NCBI GenBank assembly: GCA_029624765.1
Contig: JARSSO010000010.1
Coordinates: 1-64,000, forward strand
Length of the DNA stretch: 64,000 nucleotides
Direction of reading: 5' to 3'
Source: Candidatus Contendibacter sp.
GTDB lineage: Bacteria; Pseudomonadota; Gammaproteobacteria; Competibacterales; Competibacteraceae
Every line of letters begins with the position of its first letter. The stretch's first letter is position 1. The notes beneath the pieces were generated by a model. It saw only the letters and a program-made list of their open reading frames with translations. It was not told the DNA's origin and did no database searches. Of this stretch, positions 1-8,419 are shown in pieces. The position numbers and the translations under genes are program-made.

Positions 1-50
1 GATGATCGTGTGAGAGCTACTCATGCTAAAGTAGGTCATCGCCAGGCTTC
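1..50 (+). rRNA. rrf: 5S ribosomal RNA, 3' end (partial)
   Basis: The first 50 bases match the 3' third of bacterial 5S rRNA: GATGATCGTGTGAGAGC, then CATGCTAAAGTAGG, then the terminal GCCAGGC, which in the full molecule pairs with the 5' end. The 5' part and any 16S/23S genes lie to the left of the window. The hairpin terminator directly after it supports the end of an rRNA operon read on the + strand. Recognition is by eye, from consensus blocks. Confidence 0.88.
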
Positions 51-57
51 CTAACTC

Positions 58-92
58 AAAAAGCCCACTTATGAGTGGGCTTTTCGTTTTTC
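58..92 (+). terminator. Intrinsic terminator of the rRNA operon
   Basis: A perfect 11-bp stem, AAAAGCCCACT (59-69) and AGTGGGCTTTT (74-84), closes a TATG loop and is followed by CGTTTTT. It sits 8 bases after the 5S end. The stem starts with A's and ends with T's, so it can work on both strands and probably also terminates the yihY-like gene converging from the right. Confidence 0.9.
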
Positions 93-987
93 AGCCGTCC
101 GTTGGCTGCACCCCGTTGATCGCGCCAAATTCCGGCAGCAACCGTTCATACTCGGCAATGAGCTGCGCGCCCAACAGGATGATGATGCTCGCTGCTTCCA
201 ATGTCAGCAAAGCAATAACGACGCCCGTCAGTGACCCATAGACCACGTTGTTGATCAACGATAGGTTGTTGAAATACAACAACAATCCATAGCAAACTCC
301 TTCCCATAATAAAGCCGCGGCGATGCCGCCAACCAAGGCGTGTCGCAATGGCAACCGACCCACTGGCATCAGCAGGTAAAACAGGGTGAGAATCCCAATC
401 TGGCTCAGCAGACCGATCAGGTAAAGCAGGGTGGCTCTCAGACCGCCCAGCGACCATTCCCACCCGAACATGTAAATGTCGCCAGCCATCGGCGTTTGCA
501 GGACCCCGATCAACACGGTCACCGCCAACAGGCCCAGTCCCAGCAGCAGCACGTACAGATACGGTAGCAGCAGGGAAGTCAGGGCGTGCCGGGTATGAAC
601 GGCGTGCTGATGAGCGAAGATCACCGCCATGGCGTTTTCCAGGACGCTAAAAGCCAGCGAACTGAAAAACAGCAGGGTTCCCGCCATTGTCCAGCCCAAT
701 GTTCGCCGATGACCGAGAAACAGCGCGGCTTGTTCCATAAGCAGTTCCACTTCGCTCGGCACCAACTGCTCCAGGTAACGGCGCCGATGCCAGCAGTTCC
801 GCCTCGTTCACGACATGCGAAAGTGCCACCAGCAGCAGAATCAGCAACGGTACCAGCGAGAGCAGGGCGTAATAAGCGACCGCGCCCGCCGCAGTACCCC
901 CTGGTTCGCATAAAAACGCCGTAATACGCGGCTGGCGAAAGCGATTGGATGGTGAAATATGAAGCGGACGGGCGTAGGGAGCATCAT
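91..987 (-). pseudogene. yihY: YihY/BrkB family inner-membrane protein, broken by two frameshifts
   Basis: The translation matches the YihY (UPF0761) family of about 290 residues, but in three pieces. Frame 1 runs from ATG 987 to about 886 and contains ASRVLRRFYANQGVLRR. A second frame, about 886-790, contains AVAYYALLSLVPLLILLLVALSHVV. Frame 1 resumes from about 786 (RRYLEQLVPSEVEL) to the stop at 91, with five or so hydrophobic segments. The two shifts have opposite sign and restore the original frame. Either the gene has decayed or two base-calling errors sit about 100 bases apart in GC-rich sequence. The function of YihY is not firmly established; it is an integral membrane protein once mis-called ribonuclease BN. 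Confidence 0.75.
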
Positions 988-1167
988 GGAGCATCGTTCT
1001 CGTCAAGGCCGGAGCCGGTGATGGCGCCAAGGTAAGCCGATTTTTACATGCCATCCGGCTTGGTTTTTGCTATCTGATCGAAGTTGGATTGACCGCGGGA
1101 TCGGCTCGCCATGACAGCGTGGGTCGGTGAATCTCCATCCCGAAATCATGGCGGCGTGCGGTGAATT

Positions 1168-2613
1168 ATGGATAAAAGAGCCTTGAGACGCTGTGAGGAA
1201 GCCATGGCGCATGCGACCGACTACGCGGCTTGGCGCGCGGCGGCGCAGGAGCATGACCGCTTGTCCGGCGGTGCCGACTGGCGGGAACGGGACGAATCGC
1301 CCGATTACGATTATCGGTTGATCCAGGAACGGTTGCACGAGTTGCGTGCGCTGCGTCGGCACGGTGATGTCGCCCGGCTGGTGTATTCCCTGCACGAGGG
1401 CCTGCACGGCAACCTCGGCAACATCGCCAACCCGGCGCTTTATTCCCACTGCCTGTTCGGCGCCAAGCGGTTGTTGACCGAGTATCTTGACGAGGTCGCC
1501 ACTACCCTCGACGCACTGTGCGACCAGGATTTTCCTGATTTTCCCTTGGCCGCCAAACTGCGCTTTTTCGAGCGCACGAGCCAAAGTTTCGGGCGCTCGG
1601 CGCTGATGCTCAGCGGCGGCGCTACCCTGGGGTTATTTCATTCGGGGGTGATGAAGGCGTTGTGGACGGAAGGATTGTTGCCGCGGGTCATTTCCGGATC
1701 CAGCGCGGGCTCCATCGCCGCGGCGACGATCGGTACCCATACCGACGCCGAATTGGCGCGGGTATTCAGCCCGGATGGATTCATGGCGGAAGCATGGCGC
1801 AGCCTCGGGTTCAAAAGTCTGCTCAAGGGCAGCACGCTGATGGACAGCGGCCAGTTAGAACTTTGCATCGAGCAAAACGTCGGCGCGTTCACCTTCGAGG
1901 AAGCCTTTGATCGCACGGGTCGGATCATCAATATTCCGGTGTCGCCGAGCCGGGCGCATCAGCACTCGCGGTTGCTCAATTATCTGACCGCGCCAAACGT
2001 CATGATCCGGCGCGCCGCGCTGGCGTCCAGCGCCATTCCCGGTGTTTTTCCGGCGGTGATGCTGGAAGCCAAGGACTTCAATGGCGCCATCGTGCCCTAC
2101 ATGCCCAATGACAAATGGGTGGATGGGAGTCTGAACAGCGACCTACCAATGCTGCGGGTGGCGCGGATGCATAATGTGAACCATTACATCGTCAGTCAGA
2201 CCAACCCGCATATCGTGCCGTTTCTGTCCGAACCCAAGCCGCGCGAGAAGGGTTTGCTGTCGTTCACCCGCGATATCGTCAGTTCGACGGTTCATCTCTA
2301 CGTCAAGCATATTCTCGACGTGAGCCGGCGGAACGTCGATTCCCATGCCTTGGGATTACTGCTGGACAAGGCCTATTCGGTGGCCAACCAGAACTATAGC
2401 GGCGACATCACCCTCTTTCCGCCGACCTGGCTGGGTACCCTGCGGGACATTTTCTCCAACCCCACCCCGGAACGGATCGCCGAATTCATGCGCACCGGCG
2501 AACGAGCCGTCTGGCCGAAGTTGGAGCGCATCCGCAACGCGACCCACATCAGCCGCGCGTTCGAGCGCGGCCTGGAGCGGTTGCGGGCGCGCGCCGCCAT
2601 GGCGGCGCCCTGA
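1168..2613 (+). CDS. Patatin-like phospholipase/lipase with N-terminal DUF3336
   Basis: 481 residues. The N-terminal ~140 residues resemble DUF3336, found in TGL3/4/5 and SDP1-type triacylglycerol lipases. A patatin domain follows, with the oxyanion loop GGATLGLFHSG (150-160), nucleophile elbow GSSAG (Ser179) and the Asp-Gly dyad motif in KWVDGSL (Asp319). Family members cleave acyl esters from phospholipids or triglycerides. No signal peptide or membrane segment is visible, so it is probably cytosolic or peripheral. The stop lies 2 bases from the stop of the convergent TIR gene. Substrate cannot be told from sequence. Confidence 0.9.
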   Translation: MDKRALRRCEEAMAHATDYAAWRAAAQEHDRLSGGADWRERDESPDYDYRLIQERLHELRALRRHGDVARLVYSLHEGLHGNLGNIANPALYSHCLFGAKRLLTEYLDEVATTLDALCDQDFPDFPLAAKLRFFERTSQSFGRSALMLSGGATLGLFHSGVMKALWTEGLLPRVISGSSAGSIAAATIGTHTDAELARVFSPDGFMAEAWRSLGFKSLLKGSTLMDSGQLELCIEQNVGAFTFEEAFDRTGRIINIPVSPSRAHQHSRLLNYLTAPNVMIRRAALASSAIPGVFPAVMLEAKDFNGAIVPYMPNDKWVDGSLNSDLPMLRVARMHNVNHYIVSQTNPHIVPFLSEPKPREKGLLSFTRDIVSSTVHLYVKHILDVSRRNVDSHALGLLLDKAYSVANQNYSGDITLFPPTWLGTLRDIFSNPTPERIAEFMRTGERAVWPKLERIRNATHISRAFERGLERLRARAAMAAP

Positions 2614-2615
2614 AC

Positions 2616-5600
2616 TCAGGGCTTGGCGAGATCGTCCAGCAGCAACTGGATATCCGCCGCATACTGGTAATGCAGGTTCGGGTCGGCGGCCAATGCCGGG
2701 TCGCGCGAACCGGCCAGGATCGCTTGCAATTTGGTGATCAACAGTTTGCCGGCGGGGGGTACGTTGGGGCTGGCCACGATTTGCGCCAGCTTGGCGGCCA
2801 ATGGCGCGGTGTCGCCGACGCGAATGGCCTGCCCGATCTGGGCGCACAACCGGGAACCTGGATTGGCGTTGTCACCACCAGCCCGCCGGTAGGCCAGATA
2901 TTTCTGGATCGATTGTCGCCGGGCTTCATCGGCTACGCCAGGGGTTTCGACCGCCTGGCCAACATCGCGCAGACCGCGGCGGATCGCCCAGTTGCGGGCG
3001 GTGGGGCTCTCGGGCAGGTTGCACTCGCTGGCGCGATACAGCTCCTGGCGGGCTTCGTCATGCCGCCGCAGTTGAATCAGCACGTTGGCCAGCTTGTTGC
3101 GGCTGGCTTCCTCGCCGCGGCCATCGCCCAGTTCCGCGTACAAGTCGGCCATGCGCCGGTAAGCCAAAACCGCTTCCTCCAGTTGGTTGGACACATGGTG
3201 CAAATGGCCAAGTTCGCCCAACGCCTCGGCGATCCCGGCGCGGTTGCGAAGCTGCTCGTAAAGATAGAGCGCTTGCTGGCAGGCCTTGAGCGCCGGATCG
3301 ATCTCCCCAAGCAGCTTGCGGGCCAGGCCGAGCTGCCGCCAGGCCTGGGCGGCTTCTTCCGGTTCGCCCAGCGATTCAAAAGCTTGCCGCGCGGCGTCGT
3401 AAAGCGTGGCGGCTTCGGAGTACCGGCCTTGCCGTTGACGCACCAGTCCCAGTTGTAACTGATTTGCGGCGACCATGGGATGAATGGTGTTCGGCGCGAC
3501 ATGAGCGAGCGCCGCCTCGTAGGCGGTCGCCGCGTCCTGCAACCGCCGCAGATAGCTCAGACAGTCGCCGGTTTCGGCGCCGGCCACCGCAGCCATGCGG
3601 GCGGCGCTGGCATTGCCGGCGTCGGCCAGAATCTGGAATTGCTGGCGGGCTTCATTCAGCTCGCGAGCCGCCGGTTCAGCGGCGCTGGCCATTTTTAGCA
3701 GCTTGCCCAACTGAAAATGCGCGCGCGCCTGATCGTAGGCGGCGCCGGGGTAGGCGTCGGCTCCCGCTTCCTGGCATTGACGCAGGAGTTGCCGGGCGGC
3801 TTGCAGAGCCTCTTCCAGTGCTTCGTTGTCGCGCAGGCGCTCGATTCGCAGCCGCTCGGTTTCGAAGCGGGCCCGGCTCCAGCCAAGCAGGGCTTGACTG
3901 GCCCGCTCGCGAGCGGCCTTGGCTTCGTCCAGCGCGGTGTCGATGCCGAGACTGGCCAGCAACTGCTCTATCTGGGCAGCGATGCGGGCGATCCGTTCCG
4001 TGGGGATGCCCTGCTGGTTGTCGCGCAGCAGGGCGAGCAGGTTGGGCAATTCCAACCGCAGCAGCCGCTTGGCGCGGGCGCTGTCCTTGAAGTGCTGCTG
4101 GTAAAGTTCCGCCAGGAACTGTTCCATGCCGATTCGCCAGCGCTCCCGCCACGTCGCCCGCGCGTTCGGGTCCAGCCGGCCGAACAGGTAGCGCGCCAGG
4201 GCTGGATCGAAGCGCAGGTGGCCATGACCGCGATCCTCGGCCAACCCCAGAGCGATGAGCCGCGCGCAGAAGGTCTGGGTGGCGAGCGTGTCCAGTTCCA
4301 GGGCGTGGCCCAGCGCGATGCGATGAACGCCGTCCTTGAAGAACCCCAAAACGGTCAGCGAATCCCGGTCGCTGGGGGATAGCCGCCGCAATTCCAATTC
4401 CAGCCCCAGGTAAAGCGGCCACTGCAAATCGTCGTCGTGGCGACGCAACAGGTCGGCTTGGAGTGGGCGCAGGAGGGTCAAGGTCGCGCTTACGCCTTGG
4501 GCGCTGACTTCCCGCGCCAGGCGGAGCAGGGCTCCGGGATGACAGCCGGCCATGGCCACCAGCTCGCGCAGCTGCCGAAAACTGGCGCCGTTGTCGGTGG
4601 AGGGAGGCGCTTCGCCAGCGGCGATCAGCATCTGGCCGAGCAGGGCGACAGCGTCGGTTTCATCCAGCGCCACCAGCTTTATTTCAGCCCAGGGCTGCGC
4701 GAAGGATGGTGGTCCGGCGCGGCCGAGCGCCAACAGGTGCAACGTCGGCCATTCGCTCATCAGGTCCTTCCAGAATTGATCGAAAGCTTCATCGTGCTCG
4801 GCCGGCCAGCGTTCGATCTGGTCCAGCACCAGCAGGACCGGAACCGGGCGCAGTGCCTGCCGAAGATGATCGAGTGCCTGCCACTGGGTCGGATATTGTC
4901 CGACCGTCCAGTGGTCGCCGGCGGGAAGCAGTTGCCGGCCGAGGGTTTCCAACAGGGCGCGCGGGTTGCCGGCGTCGTCGGCGTGGACATAGGCGCCATG
5001 GCGATAGCGGTTGGTGCGCGCCAGCCAGCCCGCCAGGTCCGCCGCCAGGGTGGTTTTGCCACTGCCGCCGGGACCCTTGATGAAGACGGTGGGCCGGTTT
5101 TCCAGCAGCCGTTCGGCGATGAGCAACTCGCGCGTCCGCGCCAGATACCCGTTCGGGGGCAGGGAGGGCATGGAACCCACGGAGATGGATCGCGACTGGC
5201 CCGCCAGCCGACGCCAAAGCTCCAACGCGGGGCGCAGCATGAGGCGGGGATCGTGCTGGCCCAGATAAACGGTGAAGACGAACCAGTCCCGCAAATGGAC
5301 ATCGCCGCCGCCCAGGCCGGGACCGCGGTAGCTGTCGCCGGCCAGCCGGCGCTGGCCCGCGAACAGCGCTTGGCTGATGCGGGCGCCCCGCAACAACTCT
5401 TCGTGAAAGGCGGCCCAGAATCGGCGCAGGGTTTCCGCCGGTGCGTTCGGATGAACGGTGATCACCGCCGCGATCCCGGCCGCCAGAAAGGCGGACGCCA
5501 ATTGCGCGGGCCTGATGGAACGGGTCGTTTCCTCCGGCCGGATCAGCGCGACCAGGCGGATGCGATAAGTGGCCAGCAGAGTCGCCAGCGCCGTCGCGGA

Positions 5601-6875
5601 TACGAACTGGGCGTCGCGGCAGAGCGGGACGTGCAAATCGTAGCTGGCTTCGAATCCAAACAGGGGAACGCCCTCTTCGGGATCGTGGCGGAAACGCCCA
5701 TCCAGATGCACGGCGGTGAAAGGGCGACCCGCGGACCAGGCATCGTTCAACTGTTTTTCCAGCGCCGCCAGGGTGGGGGGGGTCAACACCTGGACTTCGA
5801 CCAGGGCGCCCAGCCCTTCCAGCGCCTCCAGCAAGGGCAGCGCGCCGCGCCGATAATCGGGCTGGCCGGTGGGTTCGGTATCCGGACGCGGGCTGAGAGT
5901 CAAGATCCGCAGGGGAGGGGGCGTCGGGGGGAAATCTTCGCCCCCGCCAGCCAGCCGACGCTGAAACTGAACCGGTTGCTTGCCTCGCAGCAAAAAACCG
6001 GCGCTATCGCTGAGAAGTTCCCAAGGCAGATCAAGCAGCCCGGCGGCGATGGGATCGGCGCCATCGGTTCGCAGCGTCAATCGGCGTTGGCTGGGGTCCG
6101 GGGCCTGGCGCCACTCGGCGGTCAGAGCAGTCATGTCGGGAGATGCCAGCGTGGCTTGATACAGGGCCTGGCCCCAAGCCTCAAGCCAGGCGCCGACGCG
6201 CTGGGCGACTTGTCGAACCGCATCCGTTGGCCAGGCAAGGTGGCCCCGCAGATACCAGCGTGGCAGGTCTGGATCGATGGGACGGGGCAGCGGACCCAGG
6301 GTCAGATGGGTGGAGACCGGGGCGGGCTCGGAACGATAGTTCAGGCGGGCGGTGATCGGCCATGCGTTGACGGGAGACACGGCGGCGCGGTCAAGGGTTA
6401 ACTCCAGCTCCGTCAGCGGCGGCGAACCGAGTTCGGCAACCGCGTCGCTGGGTGGTGGCTCGCCCAGGACAGCCAGCAGCGTCGGCAGAATCGCGCCCAG
6501 ACCATCGGCCGGCAATTGAATTGGTGGGGTTTGCGGTGGAGGGGTGAACCAGGAACCGAGCAGGGTGTTGTCGACGCCCGGCAACAGCAGCGGAATAACC
6601 CGATAAGTGCTGGCGCGGCGTCGTTCCATTTCTTGCGCGAGTTCGATCTCCCGACGCATCCAGCCGGCCTCGCCCGTGTTGAGGCTGAGCACCACGATGA
6701 CCTGGCGGGCTTGCTCGATGGCCCAGCGCACTTCCAACGCCAGTTGGTCGCCGCCGCGCCGGTTGCGGGTATCGCGCCAGACATTCAAGCGGCAGGTTTC
6801 CAGCGCTACCGCCAAATCCTCGGCGAAGGCGGCATCGGGCCGGGCGTGGCAAATGAACAGAGAGGTAGCGGCCAT
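2616..6875 (-). CDS. TIR - degenerate CHAT - STAND ATPase - TPR protein, probable immune/cell-death sensor
   Basis: 1419 residues from ATG 6875; an in-frame TTG at 6887 is possible. Residues ~1-135 form a TIR domain with the WxxxE motif of NAD-cleaving TIRs (Trp72, Glu76). Residues ~150-550 look like a CHAT caspase-like domain (LPWELL near 285, LRILTLSPRP), but the expected GHG reads GRF (Arg394) and the Cys position reads Pro (~447), so this protease is probably dead. A STAND/NB-ARC ATPase follows with Walker A GPGGSGKTT (~601-609) and Walker B VLLVLDQIE (~680). From ~950 to the end are TPR-like helical repeats. Inferred role: TPRs sense a ligand, the ATPase oligomerises, and TIR cleaves NAD or makes a signal, as in Avs/NLR-like anti-phage proteins. 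No partner gene is evident. Confidence 0.82.
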   Translation of the reverse strand: MAATSLFICHARPDAAFAEDLAVALETCRLNVWRDTRNRRGGDQLALEVRWAIEQARQVIVVLSLNTGEAGWMRREIELAQEMERRRASTYRVIPLLLPGVDNTLLGSWFTPPPQTPPIQLPADGLGAILPTLLAVLGEPPPSDAVAELGSPPLTELELTLDRAAVSPVNAWPITARLNYRSEPAPVSTHLTLGPLPRPIDPDLPRWYLRGHLAWPTDAVRQVAQRVGAWLEAWGQALYQATLASPDMTALTAEWRQAPDPSQRRLTLRTDGADPIAAGLLDLPWELLSDSAGFLLRGKQPVQFQRRLAGGGEDFPPTPPPLRILTLSPRPDTEPTGQPDYRRGALPLLEALEGLGALVEVQVLTPPTLAALEKQLNDAWSAGRPFTAVHLDGRFRHDPEEGVPLFGFEASYDLHVPLCRDAQFVSATALATLLATYRIRLVALIRPEETTRSIRPAQLASAFLAAGIAAVITVHPNAPAETLRRFWAAFHEELLRGARISQALFAGQRRLAGDSYRGPGLGGGDVHLRDWFVFTVYLGQHDPRLMLRPALELWRRLAGQSRSISVGSMPSLPPNGYLARTRELLIAERLLENRPTVFIKGPGGSGKTTLAADLAGWLARTNRYRHGAYVHADDAGNPRALLETLGRQLLPAGDHWTVGQYPTQWQALDHLRQALRPVPVLLVLDQIERWPAEHDEAFDQFWKDLMSEWPTLHLLALGRAGPPSFAQPWAEIKLVALDETDAVALLGQMLIAAGEAPPSTDNGASFRQLRELVAMAGCHPGALLRLAREVSAQGVSATLTLLRPLQADLLRRHDDDLQWPLYLGLELELRRLSPSDRDSLTVLGFFKDGVHRIALGHALELDTLATQTFCARLIALGLAEDRGHGHLRFDPALARYLFGRLDPNARATWRERWRIGMEQFLAELYQQHFKDSARAKRLLRLELPNLLALLRDNQQGIPTERIARIAAQIEQLLASLGIDTALDEAKAARERASQALLGWSRARFETERLRIERLRDNEALEEALQAARQLLRQCQEAGADAYPGAAYDQARAHFQLGKLLKMASAAEPAARELNEARQQFQILADAGNASAARMAAVAGAETGDCLSYLRRLQDAATAYEAALAHVAPNTIHPMVAANQLQLGLVRQRQGRYSEAATLYDAARQAFESLGEPEEAAQAWRQLGLARKLLGEIDPALKACQQALYLYEQLRNRAGIAEALGELGHLHHVSNQLEEAVLAYRRMADLYAELGDGRGEEASRNKLANVLIQLRRHDEARQELYRASECNLPESPTARNWAIRRGLRDVGQAVETPGVADEARRQSIQKYLAYRRAGGDNANPGSRLCAQIGQAIRVGDTAPLAAKLAQIVASPNVPPAGKLLITKLQAILAGSRDPALAADPNLHYQYAADIQLLLDDLAKP

Positions 6876-6945
6876 CAGGGATTCCAAGGCGGCAAGGGAA
6901 GGTTAAAGCGATGAATAGCTTAGCGCAAAAAACGACCGGTCGTCG

Positions 6946-6976
6946 CCCTTGAAATTGGCCGGCTTGCCCCCATTTG
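6946..6976 (+). promoter_or_regulatory. Sigma-32 (heat-shock) promoter of the Hsp20 gene
   Basis: The -35 CCCTTGAAA (6946-6954) and -10 CCCCATTTG (6968-6976) are separated by 14 bases between CTTGAA and CCCCAT. This is close to the RpoH consensus (CTTGAA, 13-15 bases, CCCCATNT). It lies about 60 bases upstream of the Hsp20 start codon, in the spacer divergent from the TIR gene. Confidence 0.85.
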
Positions 6977-7037
6977 AAAATCAACCTGAAAAGACGTTCC
7001 TGGAATGTCGTCACCTGAAATGCGAGGAGGCGCCGTC

Positions 7038-7478
7038 ATGGCTCTGATGCGTTATGAACCCTTGAATTTGTTGAATCAGTTGCAGCGGGAAGTCAACCGC
7101 CTGTTCGAAACCAGCCGGTTTGGCGACGAGGAAACCGGCCACACGCTGGCGGACTGGATACCGGCGGTGGATATCAAGGAAGAGCCAAGCCAGTTCGTGA
7201 TTCACGCCGACCTGCCGGGGGTGGATAGCAAGGATATCGAGGTAACGCTGGAGAACGGCGTGCTGACCCTGAAGGGTCAACGGGCGAGCGAGAAAAAGGA
7301 GGAAACCGAACAGTATCGCCGGGTTGAGCGGGTGCGTGGCACCTTCCTGCGGCGGTTCTCGTTGCCGGACGTGGCCGACGCCGAGAAGGTGAGCGCCAAG
7401 TGCAAGGACGGCGTTTTGGAGGTGGTCGTGCCGAAGCGCGAAGCGGCGCAGCCCCGCAGGATCGCCATTGAAGGCTGA
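7038..7478 (+). CDS. Small heat-shock protein, Hsp20/alpha-crystallin family
   Basis: 146 residues from ATG 7038, chosen because GAGGAGG (7024-7030) stands 7 bases upstream; an upstream in-frame start at 7005 would lack this. The alpha-crystallin domain covers ~40-140: WIPAVDIKEE, FVIHADLPGVDSKDIEV, LENGVLTLKG and the end block YRRVERVRGTFLRRFSLP. The usual C-terminal anchor I-x-I/V is seen as RRIAIEG. It is an ATP-independent holdase that binds unfolding proteins in the cytoplasm. The sigma-32 promoter upstream predicts heat-shock induction. Confidence 0.93.
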   Translation: MALMRYEPLNLLNQLQREVNRLFETSRFGDEETGHTLADWIPAVDIKEEPSQFVIHADLPGVDSKDIEVTLENGVLTLKGQRASEKKEETEQYRRVERVRGTFLRRFSLPDVADAEKVSAKCKDGVLEVVVPKREAAQPRRIAIEG

Positions 7479-7494
7479 TCGATCCCTTCGCCCG

Positions 7495-7527
7495 AACCCT
7501 CACCCCCTGGCCGGGGGGGTGAGGGTT
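7495..7527. repeat. GC-rich intergenic inverted repeat
   Basis: AACCCTCACCCC (7495-7506) pairs with GGGGTGAGGGTT (7516-7527) around a 9-base loop. There is no U-run on either strand, so intrinsic termination is doubtful. Sequences with the same CCCTCACCCC core recur near 61.08 kb, which suggests a dispersed intergenic repeat. Confidence 0.6.
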
Positions 7528-7603
7528 CCGCCGGATTCGCATGGATTCATCTCGACGCCTGCCCATGGGTTGACTACACTTGGTTGAAGCCCCAACAAAA
7601 CCC

Positions 7604-8380
7604 ATGGAAACCACCATGCGCCGAGTCGTGTTCAATCAAAAAGGGGGGGTGGGTAAATCCACCATCGCGTGCAATCTGGCCGCCATCAGCGCCGCGCGCG
7701 GGCGGCGAACCCTGCTGGTGGATCTCGACCCGCAGGCCAACGCTTCCCGTTACCTGCTGGGCGCTGCCTTGGAGGAGCAAAGGAAAACCCTGGCCCACTT
7801 TTTCGACGACATCCTGGCCTATAAGCTGTTCGCCGACAAGCCGGCCGCCTATGTCGTCCAGACCCGCTTCGCCAATCTGGGGGTGTTGCCATCCGATCCC
7901 CGGCTTGAAGACTTGCAAATCAAGCTGGAGTCGCGCTACAAGATGTACAAGCTGCGGGAGGCTTTGGAAACCTTCAAGGAGTTCGACGAGATTTTCATCG
8001 ATACGCCGCCCGCGCTGAATTTTTACACCCGTTCCGCGCTCATCGCCGCCGATACCTGCCTGATTCCCTTCGATTGCGACGATTTTTCCCGCCGCGCCCT
8101 CTATACGCTCATGGACAGCGTGCGCGAAATCCAGGCCGACCACAATCGCGCGTTGCGGGTGGAAGGCATCGTGGTCAATCATTTTCAGGCCCGCGCCAAC
8201 TTGCCGACGCGGCTGGTCGAGGAATTGCGCGCCGAGGGTTTGCCGGTGCTGGAGGCGTTCCTGTCCGCCTCGATCAAGATCCGCGAATCGCACGCCCAGG
8301 CGCTGCCGATGATCCACCTCGATCCCAAGCACAAGCTGAGCCAGGAATTCGAGGCGCTTTATCGTCTGCTGGCCGCCTGA
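7604..8380 (+). CDS. Orphan ParA-family ATPase
   Basis: 258 residues from ATG 7604; ATG 7616 is also possible. The deviant Walker A KGGVGKST is at residues 13-20, followed by LLVDLDPQANAS (A') and the Walker B-like IFIDTPPAL. These are hallmarks of the ParA/Soj/MinD P-loop ATPases, which dimerise with ATP and position DNA or protein cargo. No ParB or centromere-like repeat lies beside it, so it is unlikely to be the chromosomal or plasmid parA. A role in positioning another cellular structure is possible but unproven. Confidence 0.88.
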   Translation: METTMRRVVFNQKGGVGKSTIACNLAAISAARGRRTLLVDLDPQANASRYLLGAALEEQRKTLAHFFDDILAYKLFADKPAAYVVQTRFANLGVLPSDPRLEDLQIKLESRYKMYKLREALETFKEFDEIFIDTPPALNFYTRSALIAADTCLIPFDCDDFSRRALYTLMDSVREIQADHNRALRVEGIVVNHFQARANLPTRLVEELRAEGLPVLEAFLSASIKIRESHAQALPMIHLDPKHKLSQEFEALYRLLAA

Positions 8381-8419
8381 TCCCATTCTCTAACCTTTGC
8401 ATCGCAGCGAGGCCGCGCC

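Noticed and set aside
5520..5720. Active CHAT protease in the TIR protein
   Set aside because: Both catalytic positions are substituted (Arg for the GHG histidine, Pro for the cysteine), so only the fold is claimed.
4437..6401. 654-codon open frame on the + strand opposite the TIR-STAND gene
   Set aside because: GC-rich antisense shadow: low-complexity Gln/Gly/Arg-rich translation without motifs, while the minus strand has clear TIR, ATPase and TPR domains.
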